Part shown: piece by piece, positions 1 through 6,359 of the stretch
Layout of the letters: each line of letters opens with the position of its first letter
How positions within the stretch are numbered: position 1 is the stretch's first letter
Assembly: GCA_049694275.1 (NCBI GenBank)
Contig: JBAVQS010000340.1
Coordinates: 1-6,812 of the forward strand
Source of the DNA: JBAVQS01 sp049694275
Lineage (GTDB): Bacteria; Chloroflexota; Anaerolineae; UBA4142; SHND01
DNA length: 6,812 nucleotides
Direction of reading: 5' to 3'
Notes under the pieces: model-generated
What the model saw: the letters and a program-made list of their open reading frames with translations, nothing else
Told to the model about the DNA's origin: nothing
The model's database searches: none
Translations under genes and position numbers: made by a program

Positions 1-74
1 AGACGGCCAACGGAGAGTAACCCTTTCAGGCGAAAGTATTCATCTTCCGCTCGTTTAAATGAATCGCCAGCCAT
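1..74 (-). CDS. N-terminus of a small SHOCT-like-domain protein (partial, runs off the window)
   Basis: Only the first 24 codons and part of the 25th are present. The product begins MAGDSFKRAEDEYFRLKG and continues LLSVGRL before the window edge. A good ribosome binding site, AGGA at 83..80, sits five bases before the ATG at 74..72, which supports this start. The amphipathic 'EDEYFRLKGLLSVGRL' pattern resembles a short helical SHOCT-like domain that I recall at the N-terminus of many Chloroflexota proteins, where it precedes a larger sensory or structural part. That resemblance is from memory and the segment is short, so no function is assigned. The gene lies 62 bases downstream of the solute-binding-like gene on the same strand with no terminator visible between them, so the two are probably co-transcribed. 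Confidence 0.6.
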   Translation of the reverse strand, partial: MAGDSFKRAEDEYFRLKGLLSVGR

Positions 75-136
75 GTCTTTCCTTTCCAATTGCGCGGCCA
101 GCCTGGTATCAATTGATTGTGAAAGAATTCGTGGGG

Positions 137-1324
137 TTATGACTGGGGCTGGGACAGTAAGGGGTCAATCTGTTCGGCGAGAGTGTCCAACCGCTCCTTG
201 AGCACTGCATCGAGATCGAGGTCTGGATCGGCAAAGACCTTTTCCCAGATTGCGCCAAACTCGGTGGCCAGCCGGTCTTCGATGAGTCCCCAGGACCGCG
301 TCGCCGGGAAGGTGCGACCGGTGTGCAAGGAGTGGGCGGCCATCTGCCACAGTGGATCAGTTGAGAAAGGCGCCGAAGCCAGCGCGCTCAGCGTCGCGGG
401 GAGATGTCCGATCCTGACGCTATAGTCAACCTGCTGTTGGGTGTTGCTCAGAAAGGCAACGAATTTGAGGACCAGTTCGATCTTGCTCGAGTGCTTCCAG
501 ATCACGAGGTGTGAGCCGCCGACAAAGGAGGGGACCGGCGGCATGCTCAGGTCAATTTGCGAGAGCGCCCCGGGATCGACCATGCGTAAAATCCACGGGC
601 CGGCCAGTGCGATTGCCGCATTCGAGTCCTGTGCAAACCGCTGGTCGGATTCGATGCTACCCAGCCGGTGCACGGCCGGCGCCAGGTAGCGGCCCAGGGA
701 GAAATGCTCGCGCAGCCCTGCGCGCGCCTGGTCGCTGTTAAAGACCACATGCTTGCCATCGGGTGAGATAAAATCGCCGCCGGCGCTCCACATCCAGCTT
801 GCGGCGTTGTGCAGCATGGCGCGCGTCACCTCGGTGGGGATGACCCAGGGGACGGGGGCGCCGCATGCTGCCAGCGCGGCAAGCGATTGCACAAATGCCT
901 GCGAGTTGCGAAATGCGTCGTGCGGGTCGAGGCCGGCCTTCTCGATCCAGGCGCGGCGATAAAAGAGGAGCCGCGCCTCGGTCATCCAGGGAATGGCCCA
1001 TGTCTCTGGTTCCCCGGCGAGCCGCGTCGATTGCCAGGCCGAGTTGATAAAGGACCAGGAGGATCCGATCCGGTTGATATCGCGACTGCTGAGCGGATGC
1101 AGCGCGTTCATCGTGACGAGGTCGCCGAGCCAGGTGGAACCGATCTCGCACACATCCGGTCCGTGTTTGTACAGGGCGACTTTCATCAGCTCAGCCCAGG
1201 CGGTGTCCCAGTCCAGCAGGCGCACCCGGACATGAATGCGGTGCTCGGCCTCAAATTGCGCCAGCAACTTTTGAATATCCCCGGCGGTGCTGCGGATTGC
1301 CCAGAATTCAATCTCAGGATTCAC
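137..1324 (-). CDS. Solute-binding-protein-like protein without a signal peptide (family 1 type, probably cytosolic)
   Basis: The product resembles the sugar-type substrate-binding proteins of ABC importers. I chose the GTG at 1324..1322, giving 395 residues: GAGG stands five bases upstream of it, and a strong promoter places transcription start near 1366, downstream of both in-frame ATG codons at 1438 and 1384. With this start the protein opens directly on the first strand of the fold (VNPEIEFWAIRST). Family-like segments follow: GPDVCEIGSTWLGDL (about residues 55-69), a Trp-rich IPWMTEARLLFYRRAW (111-126), NAASWMWSAGGDFI (173-186), ALAGPWIL (239-246) and LKFVAFLSNTQQQVDYSVRIGHLPA (286-310). 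There is no hydrophobic leader or lipobox, even with the longest possible start, so export is unlikely. No permease genes are adjacent. A role as a cytosolic ligand sensor or scaffold is inference; a mis-annotated transporter component is the alternative. Confidence 0.8.
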   Translation of the reverse strand: MNPEIEFWAIRSTAGDIQKLLAQFEAEHRIHVRVRLLDWDTAWAELMKVALYKHGPDVCEIGSTWLGDLVTMNALHPLSSRDINRIGSSWSFINSAWQSTRLAGEPETWAIPWMTEARLLFYRRAWIEKAGLDPHDAFRNSQAFVQSLAALAACGAPVPWVIPTEVTRAMLHNAASWMWSAGGDFISPDGKHVVFNSDQARAGLREHFSLGRYLAPAVHRLGSIESDQRFAQDSNAAIALAGPWILRMVDPGALSQIDLSMPPVPSFVGGSHLVIWKHSSKIELVLKFVAFLSNTQQQVDYSVRIGHLPATLSALASAPFSTDPLWQMAAHSLHTGRTFPATRSWGLIEDRLATEFGAIWEKVFADPDLDLDAVLKERLDTLAEQIDPLLSQPQS

Positions 1325-1372
1325 TCGTACCTCATCGTATCGATGCGCGTTCTGCTGGATAATAGAGCGCTT

Positions 1373-1401
1373 ATGATAACGCATTTGCCCATTTTTATCA
1401 A
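1373..1401 (-). promoter_or_regulatory. Sigma70-type promoter of the solute-binding-like gene
   Basis: On the minus strand a -35 box TTGATA (1401..1396, five of six consensus bases) is followed after exactly 17 bases by a -10 box TATCAT (1378..1373, five of six). Transcription would begin near 1366 and leave a leader of about 42 bases with GAGG at its end, just before the GTG at 1324. The boxes also form the inverted repeat TGATAA-N15-TTATCA; this could be chance, because the hexamers themselves are partly complementary. Confidence 0.7.
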
Positions 1402-1445
1402 CCCGCGCTCGCGCCTGCTGTATTTTGGAACGGAGCAAATACCTT

Positions 1446-1474
1446 TTGTTGCCTGGTCTTGTGCGCGGTATAAT
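1446..1474 (+). promoter_or_regulatory. Promoter of plsY, probably giving a leaderless mRNA
   Basis: A perfect -10 box TATAAT (1469-1474) lies 17 bases after TTGTTG (1446-1451), which keeps only the TTG of the -35 consensus. The A of the plsY ATG is nine bases past the last base of the -10 box, which is where transcription normally starts, so the message should carry almost no 5' leader. No Shine-Dalgarno sequence is visible before the ATG, consistent with leaderless translation. Confidence 0.6.
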
Positions 1475-1482
1475 GAGCCGGT

Positions 1483-2133
1483 ATGAATTTCTGGCCCTGG
1501 ATCATGATCCCGGTCGGCTATCTGGCCGGCTCTTTTCCCACTGCCTATCTTTTGGGCCGAGTCCGTGGACTGGACCTGCGCCGGATGGGGAGCGGATCGC
1601 TTGGCGGGTCCAACGCCGGACAGTTCATTGGCTTTTGGGCCTTTCTCTTGGTCGCAGCCGTCGATATCGCCAAAGTGGTGATCGTCACGCAGCTCGCGCT
1701 GTTGTGGAGTAGAGACCTCTGGTTGGCCGGTGCAACCGGGCTCGCTGCCCTGGCCGGGCACAACTGGTCGCTGTATCTCCGCTGGATTGGCGGACGTGGG
1801 GTTGGGGCGGCGTTAGGGGTGCTCCTGGTTCTCTTTCCCATCGGGTGGGTCGTCGTCCTTTTACCCGCGCTCATTGCCAAGTTCTTGCGCCGGGACGCGC
1901 TGGGCAATGGGCTTGGTTTTGTCGCGCTACCAATCGTGGCGTTTCTGATGCGCCAGCCCGACCCAATTGTCTGGACCTGTACCGGGCTCCTGTTCCTCGT
2001 CATGGTCAAGCGCCTGGCGGCGAATGGCGCGCCGATTCCCCCTGAGCGGCGATGGAATGTCTTGCGCAATCGTCTCTTGCACGACCGCGATGTGGGTCCG
2101 GACGAAGCCTGGGTTGAACGAGCCCCGGTATGA
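1483..2133 (+). CDS. plsY: PlsY-family glycerol-3-phosphate acyltransferase-like membrane protein
   Basis: PlsY transfers an acyl group from acyl-phosphate to glycerol-3-phosphate, the first step of phospholipid synthesis, in the cytoplasmic membrane. The 216-residue product has the family layout: an N-terminal helix with GSFPTAYLLGR (16-26), the first signature GSGSLGGSNAG (36-46, usually GSGNxGATN), a helix with D61, and the second signature AGHNWSLYLRWIGGRGVGAALG (91-112, usually a GGKGVAT core). R105 therefore replaces the usual lysine. The third region, normally with a Ser-rich SLSS stretch and an RHRxNIxRL ending, is weak: RRDALGNGLG (136-145) and LVMVKRLAANG (172-182) keep only KRL. 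A polar tail, IPPERRWNVLRNRLLHDRDV (185-204), extends past the usual end. The ATG at 1483 fits the promoter; ATG 1504 is an alternative. Membership in the family is clear, full catalytic competence is not. Confidence 0.85.
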   Translation: MNFWPWIMIPVGYLAGSFPTAYLLGRVRGLDLRRMGSGSLGGSNAGQFIGFWAFLLVAAVDIAKVVIVTQLALLWSRDLWLAGATGLAALAGHNWSLYLRWIGGRGVGAALGVLLVLFPIGWVVVLLPALIAKFLRRDALGNGLGFVALPIVAFLMRQPDPIVWTCTGLLFLVMVKRLAANGAPIPPERRWNVLRNRLLHDRDVGPDEAWVERAPV

Positions 2134-2170
2134 GTGGGGCCGCTTGATGAGACCCGCCGCAGTACAAGAC

Positions 2171-2206
2171 AATGCCGCAGGCCCCGCCGGCCTGCGGCAT
2201 TTCTTG
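2171..2206 (+). terminator. Intrinsic terminator after plsY
   Basis: A perfect 13-base-pair stem is formed by AATGCCGCAGGCC (2171-2183) and GGCCTGCGGCATT (2189-2201) with a five-base loop CCGCC. A short T-rich run TTTCTT follows on the plus strand. It starts 38 bases after the plsY stop codon. The T-tract is short, so termination may be incomplete, but the stem is strong. Confidence 0.75.
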
Positions 2207-2256
2207 ACCGATCTACATGCTCACGGAGGAGAAGGCACGTCCGGTCCTGCAATCTG

Positions 2257-2298
2257 GATGCGATCAGGACGCCCGCCCCCGGGTGTCCTGGTCGCATC
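2257..2298 (+). ncRNA. Long hairpin of unknown role downstream of the plsY terminator
   Basis: Bases 2257-2275 pair with 2280-2298 over 19 consecutive positions around a CCCC loop. Seventeen pairs are Watson-Crick and two (2264 with 2291, 2271 with 2284) are G-U on the plus strand; on the minus strand these two would be A-C mismatches. The structure is therefore better as plus-strand RNA. The bases after it, GTTTGATTGT, are only moderately T-rich. It may be a second, back-up terminator for plsY, or it may stop read-through in both directions between the convergent genes. No promoter for a separate RNA was found. Confidence 0.45.
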
Positions 2299-2374
2299 GT
2301 TTGATTGTATGATAGCGCCGCGAGATGAGACGAAGATGAGAGTCAATTAAATGTTCCGTTAGTATTTCGGTATT

Positions 2375-3457
2375 CTATAGTACCTGTACATGGACGCGGT
2401 GCCAGGCATTGTTCATATACCCCTTGAAATTCCAGATGCTTTGCGCGTGCTCGGGTTGTGTATTTGCCGCTGAATCATATGCTCGCACGATCAACTCATG
2501 GTCACCCGGCTGGAACTGGACAAGCGCGCGCCAGAGTCGCCAGGTCCAGGGCTGGGCCTCCCCTAACAATTCGGCCTCGCTCCAGTTTGTCCCCCCGTCA
2601 ATGGACACATCCACGCGTGCCACCTGCCGGTTTCCACCGGCGAGTGCATAGCCGCGCATCCACGTCGGCCCGGCAGAGAGTTTAATCTGCGGCGCCGGCG
2701 CACAGATCACCGCGTTGACCGGCATCTCGCCCAGCATGAACCCCGAATCCCAATCGACGTTCTCGGCGCGGGCCTGCGGTGGAAAGAGTTTGTATGCGCG
2801 GGCTTGAAAATAATTGTTCGATGGCGCGTCTTGCACGGTGATCCGACTCAACCATTTGACGCTGCGTGCTCCAATGTAACCGGGAACGACCAGGCGGAGT
2901 GGATAGCCATGCAGCGGCGTCAACGGTTCGCCGTTCATCTCGTAAGCGAGGAGCACTTCGGGGTTGAGGGCTTTATCGAGGGGGATGGACCCGCCAAAGT
3001 TAAAGCAATGTCCTTGCCGCTCGGTTTCGTCCAATCCCGTCAGCGCAACATGCTGGGAGGGCCTGGTCTCCACACCGGCCGCGTCCAATACTTGTTGCAG
3101 CGGTGTACCCCGCCAGGTCGCGTTGCTGATGGCTTCCGCATCCCAGGCCAACTCGCCGGGGATCGGCTGTACCGCCATCAATTCCTGACGCCGGTTGCCT
3201 GCGCACTGCAGCGTCGCGGTGAGCGTAACTTGCGGAAAACGGTCACGCAGTTGGTCGAGCGAAAGTGTCAGCGGGCGCGCGACCTGGCCGTCGACCGCCA
3301 GGCGATAGGCGGCCGCATCGACCTGCGGAACAGAGCCATGGTTGCGCACAAAGAAAAGAGTGTTCGGCGTGACTTGAAACTGGCATAGCCGGTCGAGCGG
3401 TGGCCCGGCGTTGAGTGGGTCGTTTTGCCGTACGATCAAGGGGGATGGGATGTTCAT
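2375..3457 (-). CDS. Sulfite-oxidase-type molybdopterin oxidoreductase, no signal peptide
   Basis: The 360-residue protein has the catalytic and dimerisation domains of the sulfite oxidase family, which oxidises sulfite to sulfate at a molybdenum cofactor. Visible marks are FFVRNHGSVP (35-44), TLQCAGNRR (82-90) whose Cys85 is the expected molybdenum ligand, ATWRGTPL (113-120), LLAYEMNGEPLTPLHGYPLRLVVPGYIGARSVKWLSRI (169-206) and a C-terminal immunoglobulin-like domain (about 245-360) with MPVNAVICAP, VDVSIDGGTNWSEAEL and RAYDSAANTQPE. There is no haem domain, as in plant-type enzymes, and no Tat or Sec leader, so it should be cytosolic. The ATG at 3457..3455 has no convincing ribosome binding site. 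It lies 14 bases after the stop of the upstream membrane-protein gene, so translational coupling is likely. The natural substrate and electron acceptor cannot be read from the sequence. Confidence 0.88.
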   Translation of the reverse strand: MNIPSPLIVRQNDPLNAGPPLDRLCQFQVTPNTLFFVRNHGSVPQVDAAAYRLAVDGQVARPLTLSLDQLRDRFPQVTLTATLQCAGNRRQELMAVQPIPGELAWDAEAISNATWRGTPLQQVLDAAGVETRPSQHVALTGLDETERQGHCFNFGGSIPLDKALNPEVLLAYEMNGEPLTPLHGYPLRLVVPGYIGARSVKWLSRITVQDAPSNNYFQARAYKLFPPQARAENVDWDSGFMLGEMPVNAVICAPAPQIKLSAGPTWMRGYALAGGNRQVARVDVSIDGGTNWSEAELLGEAQPWTWRLWRALVQFQPGDHELIVRAYDSAANTQPEHAQSIWNFKGYMNNAWHRVHVQVL

Positions 3458-3471
3458 GCACTTTGAACCGC

Positions 3472-3927
3472 TTACGGTTTGAACACCATCACCAGGATGA
3501 TGAGCACGATCAGGGCGTCATTGGCCCACGTGGCATATTCCGCAGTCCGTTTGTTCAGCAATGCAGTCAGTTCGGAAGAGGGTTTGTCATCCGGACTCGC
3601 GGCCGCAGCGACGCGCACCTTGCGCTGCCAGGGAACGATCATCGCTCCGTCAATTCCCATGATGACGAGAAAGATCACATAGGCCTCGATGAGCCAGGGG
3701 GCGAGCAGATTGAACTGACCGAGATAAGCGGCGATGAGGCCAAAGACCATGCCGATGGTAAAGAGCGGCGCGCTCAACATGCCGAGCAGTTTGGCCGCGC
3801 CAAAGATGGTGCGAATCGAACGGACATCGCCGGACTTGATTACCCGGTAGAGCACAAGCTCGGGCCCAGCCGAAGCGGCGACGGCCGCAAAGACGAAAAT
3901 GAGGTGCAGGTATTTGAACAGGTACAA
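3472..3927 (-). CDS. Small four-helix membrane protein (DUF2269-like)
   Basis: The 151-residue product is a predicted integral membrane protein with hydrophobic segments at about 5-27, 49-70, 77-97 and 135-149. A polar loop of about 35 residues (101-134) lies before the last helix. The pattern KYLHLIFVFAAVAASAGPELVLYR near the N-terminus and the PW..EAYVIFLVI segment resemble the uncharacterised DUF2269 group, which I offer tentatively. The start is a TTG at 3927..3925, supported by a strong GGAGG at 3940..3936 with an eight-base gap; there is no ATG nearby. It is the first gene of an operon with the sulfite-oxidase-like gene, only 14 bases apart. A role as membrane partner or electron acceptor of that enzyme is speculative: His8 is the only histidine, so a bis-histidine haem site is not present. 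Confidence 0.75.
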   Translation of the reverse strand: MYLFKYLHLIFVFAAVAASAGPELVLYRVIKSGDVRSIRTIFGAAKLLGMLSAPLFTIGMVFGLIAAYLGQFNLLAPWLIEAYVIFLVIMGIDGAMIVPWQRKVRVAAAASPDDKPSSELTALLNKRTAEYATWANDALIVLIILVMVFKP

Positions 3928-3986
3928 GCGATAATCCTCCAGCTATATTTTGGCCGGCCGCGCGGTATCCGGCCACCGGGGTCCAT

Positions 3987-3995
3987 TTTATACCA
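3987..3995 (-). promoter_or_regulatory. Extended -10 promoter of the membrane-protein and oxidoreductase operon
   Basis: On the minus strand TGGTATAAA (3995..3987) combines a TATAAA -10 box (3992..3987) with an upstream TGn extension. No recognisable -35 box stands 16-18 bases upstream; that stretch is occupied by the hairpin at 4007-4034. Extended -10 promoters often do without a -35 box. Transcription would start near 3980, giving a leader of about 53 bases that ends in the GGAGG before the TTG start. Confidence 0.45.
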
Positions 3996-4034
3996 AAAAC
4001 GCGCCGTGTGCCACGCTCAACCGGGCGTGGCACA
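3995..4034 (-). terminator. Probable weak terminator after the metalloprotease gene
   Basis: Bases 4007-4016 (TGTGCCACGC on the plus strand) pair perfectly with 4025-4034 (GCGTGGCACA), and two more pairs inside leave a four-base loop. On the minus strand the hairpin begins 43 bases after the metalloprotease stop codon. A run of five T (3999..3995) follows, but only after a GC-rich gap of seven bases, so it is not an ideal intrinsic terminator. The T run directly abuts the next promoter. Confidence 0.5.
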
Positions 4035-4077
4035 ACGGTAAAGGTCAAACGGTCGCGTCGCAAGCCAGCGCGTGCGG

Positions 4078-6165
4078 TTAACGGTGTGCAGGTGGCTCCC
4101 GGTTCTGGAGCTTGAGCGCACTCTCAAAAGTGAGTTCGTTCGTCCAGCGCGTGGTCACCGGCATTTGCGCGCTGGACTGGGTCATGGTCATACCGGCGCC
4201 GATCACGCCGCCGCCCGCAAAGGTGATGCTCGCCCAGTTGTTCTGATTGCCGAGCACGCCCTTGGCGCCATTGCGATTGACGTCAGCACTTACCGTATGA
4301 CTTGTGTCGCCGTCGCAGTCCCAGTTCACGTTGCTGGAGGCAGGAAAATGCCACGTGATAGATCCGCTGGGGCAGATCCACGCAAGGCCATAGTGCAAGG
4401 TCGTCGGCCCGAGTCCGTTCGGTTCGCTCATCGCGGCCTCGTTGAGGGTCGGCACGACATCGCTCGAATAGCCATAGTATGATTGGTTCCAATAGTTATA
4501 GCCGAAATCGCGCCATACGGCGCTGGTCTGGTACAAATAGTTCATGACACTCAGATAGTTGGGTTTATAGTTTTGGTGGTCGTTGCCGCCGTGACGCAGG
4601 CCCAGGTTGTGACCCAGCTCGTGGACAAAAGTGCCCTCACGCGCATAATCATAACCTTCGTTCGACCAACTGCCCATCGCGACGACAAAGTTGGTTGCGC
4701 CCTTGATAAAGAGCGCGTCGGTGCTGCCGTTGCGCGAGATGCCGCTGGTGCTCCCCATGCAGGGCGCGAGGTCGTGGGCAAAGATCATATAGTGAAACAC
4801 ATTGATGCGCGCGGGGTTAAAGTTTGCATTCTTTTTGGCATCGAACTGGCCCCAATCGTACGAACTGCAGTTGAGGGTATCCGCGCCGAGATGCTGTTGA
4901 TACCCGACATTATTCCCGCCCCCCAGGTTGTAGGCCGCGTATGTGCCAGCGGCCGCGCCAGCCGCCGCGCCGCCGGTATCAATATGGATGTGCACGCCGG
5001 TCGCGCCATCGGGGTTCGAGACCGGCGCATTGTCAAAGGTCCACACAATGTCATTCAGCGCGTTGACACTGGGCAGATGGTTTCCCGCGGCGTCCACCAT
5101 GTAATCCGCCTCGACAAAGAGGTCTTTGTGGAGGAGATTGGCGCCCATCGCCGGCAAATTCACAAATGCACCGGTAGCAGAATTCGTATAGCCGTTAAGT
5201 TCCCAGCCATCTTTGAGCCCGTCGCCGTCGCTGTCCTGGCTACCGCTGCTGTAGGAAATGACCTGCGCCACCCAGATCACACCATTGGGCACCTTGGTGC
5301 TTAGCCAAAAGCCATTCTCGGGCGGGTCAATGAGCGCGTGAACATCGACATTCATTGTGTCCCAATAGTAACCCTCGGCGCCCTGCCAGGTCACCGTCGG
5401 CAGAACGGTGGTATTGAAAGTGCTGACACCGCCGGAGCCGCTCGCTCCGTCTGCGCCGATGAAAGTGGTGGAGGCCATACCGGCCGGCGCAGTGGCGACA
5501 ATATTGGTCACCTGCAGGCGCAGCACGCGGCCCGTGCAGCAAGGCGACGGCGCCGCGCCGTTATAGATTTGGATGGTGGTCAGTGGATAGTTCGATTTGC
5601 TAAAGAGGACCACGAGCGTGGCGCCCATAATTCGAGGGTCTCCGCTGAGACCGACGGGAAAGCCACTTACAGAGTAGGTCCCATTTCCACCCGGGAGCAT
5701 GAACGGTTTCACACTCGCACGATACGACCAGGTCATATCCCCCGGGACATAGTAATAGTCGGCGATATCGCTGCCGACGAGCGTGCCAACAATCGCATGC
5801 CCGTTAATCGCGCCCTGCGCGTCGGCAGTCGCTTTCACGGCATGGAAGACATTCCAGAACAAAAAGGCGTGAGTGACTGTCGCGCCGGCCGGGATACCCG
5901 CAATGACAATCGTCCCGCTGCCGGTCGAACGGAGGCCGACGCCTTTGGCAACGTACCCGCCCTTTTGCACGACCGAGAGGTACCGGGGCATGTTGGCGAT
6001 TGCCTCCGGCATGATTTGGCCGGCGTTCTGGTCCAGGGCCTGGGAATGCCTGTCGCCCTCCGGGCCTTGCGCCGTCGTTGTTTGAGGTGTGAGCAGAACG
6101 AGCGCGAGCAGGGCCAGCAGCGCCAGCAACAGTACCCGCGCAGCATACAGTCGTTCGGTTTTCAT
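4078..6165 (-). CDS. Secreted metzincin-type zinc metalloprotease
   Basis: The start is the ATG at 6165..6163, preceded by GGAGG (6176..6172) at a six-base gap; a longer frame from 6198 lacks this and would bury the signal peptide. The 695-residue product begins with a classic Sec leader: charged MKTER, then a Leu/Ala-rich core (about 8-25) and a likely cleavage after TTTA before QGPEG (about residue 32). Residues 33-300 look like a beta-rich domain with the pattern IPAGATVTHAFLFWNVFHA and GATLVVLFSKSNYPL. DSDGDGLKDGWE (311-322) is a calcium-binding, thrombospondin-3-like loop. The catalytic site is HELGHNLGLRH (515-525), the HExxHxxGxxH zinc motif, with the Met-turn SVMNY at 539-543. A second Asp-rich loop, DCDGDTSHTVSADVNRNG (616-633), lies near the C-terminus. 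Six cysteines could form disulfides outside the cell. The peptide substrate is unknown. No propeptide cysteine switch was recognised. Confidence 0.87.
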   Translation of the reverse strand: MKTERLYAARVLLLALLALLALVLLTPQTTTAQGPEGDRHSQALDQNAGQIMPEAIANMPRYLSVVQKGGYVAKGVGLRSTGSGTIVIAGIPAGATVTHAFLFWNVFHAVKATADAQGAINGHAIVGTLVGSDIADYYYVPGDMTWSYRASVKPFMLPGGNGTYSVSGFPVGLSGDPRIMGATLVVLFSKSNYPLTTIQIYNGAAPSPCCTGRVLRLQVTNIVATAPAGMASTTFIGADGASGSGGVSTFNTTVLPTVTWQGAEGYYWDTMNVDVHALIDPPENGFWLSTKVPNGVIWVAQVISYSSGSQDSDGDGLKDGWELNGYTNSATGAFVNLPAMGANLLHKDLFVEADYMVDAAGNHLPSVNALNDIVWTFDNAPVSNPDGATGVHIHIDTGGAAAGAAAGTYAAYNLGGGNNVGYQQHLGADTLNCSSYDWGQFDAKKNANFNPARINVFHYMIFAHDLAPCMGSTSGISRNGSTDALFIKGATNFVVAMGSWSNEGYDYAREGTFVHELGHNLGLRHGGNDHQNYKPNYLSVMNYLYQTSAVWRDFGYNYWNQSYYGYSSDVVPTLNEAAMSEPNGLGPTTLHYGLAWICPSGSITWHFPASSNVNWDCDGDTSHTVSADVNRNGAKGVLGNQNNWASITFAGGGVIGAGMTMTQSSAQMPVTTRWTNELTFESALKLQNREPPAHR

Positions 6166-6353
6166 TTCTCGCCTCCTTGGGAGAAAACCAAATTGCAACC
6201 CTATTGTCTCGACGCTTTTAACTAATCGCCTGCACTAAAAAACCAAGAAAAAAAGGCCGCTCCCACGCTCCGAAGAATCGAGTGGGTTCGGCCTATCAGG
6301 ACCTTTCGATGTGTCCATTGCCGGGACGCATCATGAATAGAACTTGCTGTTCC
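6166..6353 (-). promoter_or_regulatory. Long structured 5' leader of the metalloprotease gene, candidate attenuator or riboswitch
   Basis: From the predicted transcription start (about 6353) to the start codon is roughly 188 bases. The leader carries, in order: a weak stem element CGGC (6323..6320), a small hairpin GGAC/GTCC (6316..6313 with 6302..6299) with a GAAA in its loop, a full intrinsic terminator (6293..6248), an AT-rich stretch, and the ribosome binding site. CGGC can pair with GCCG (6292..6289), the 5' arm of the terminator, so a competing antiterminator fold is possible, although it is short. The ribosome binding site itself can form a tiny CTCC-CAA-GGAG hairpin (6183..6173). I recognise no known riboswitch class. 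Continued transcription into the gene would need terminator read-through. Confidence 0.45.
6248..6293 (-). terminator. Intrinsic terminator inside the metalloprotease leader
   Basis: On the minus strand GGCCG (6293..6289) pairs with CGGCC (6259..6255), and CCCAC (6286..6282) pairs with GTGGG (6266..6262), separated by a 2x2 internal loop and capped by a 15-base loop. Seven consecutive T (6254..6248) follow at once. No T run follows the hairpin on the plus strand, so it is specific to minus-strand transcription. It lies about 80 bases upstream of the metalloprotease start, between promoter and gene; transcripts stopped here would be about 106 bases long. Confidence 0.7.
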
Positions 6354-6359
6354 AAGGTT

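Noticed and set aside
1322..1438. Longer start (ATG 1438 or ATG 1384) for the solute-binding-like gene
   Set aside because: Both codons lie upstream of the predicted transcription start, neither has a good ribosome binding site, and the added residues are polar and do not form a signal peptide.
809..1486. Plus-strand open frame of 225 codons opposite the solute-binding-like gene
   Set aside because: It has no ribosome binding site or recognisable domain and crosses both divergent promoters; the minus-strand frame has clear family motifs.
2221..2260. GGAGGAG at about 2225-2231 as the ribosome binding site of a small gene
   Set aside because: No start codon follows at a workable distance, and the sequence runs straight into the 2257-2298 hairpin.
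1545..2297. Minus-strand open frame of 250 codons opposite plsY
   Set aside because: Its translation is Arg/Ser/Pro-rich and low in complexity, and it runs through the plsY terminator; plsY on the plus strand is a recognisable family member.
4483..6225. Long plus-strand open frames (about 273 and 295 codons) opposite the metalloprotease
   Set aside because: They lie antisense to a gene with a clear signal peptide, zinc motif and ribosome binding site; their translations are rich in Arg, Ala, Gly and His with no recognisable domains. They are by-products of codon bias in GC-rich DNA.
6289..6353. c-di-GMP or molybdenum-cofactor riboswitch in the metalloprotease leader
   Set aside because: Short stretches such as GGGACGCA (plus strand) and CGAAAGG (minus strand) recall pieces of known classes, but the conserved cores and helix order are absent.
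6172..6357. Long-range pairing of CCTTGG (6357..6352) with CCAAGG at the metalloprotease ribosome binding site
   Set aside because: Most of CCTTGG lies upstream of the predicted transcription start near 6353, so it would not be in the RNA; a six-base match over this distance is also likely by chance.
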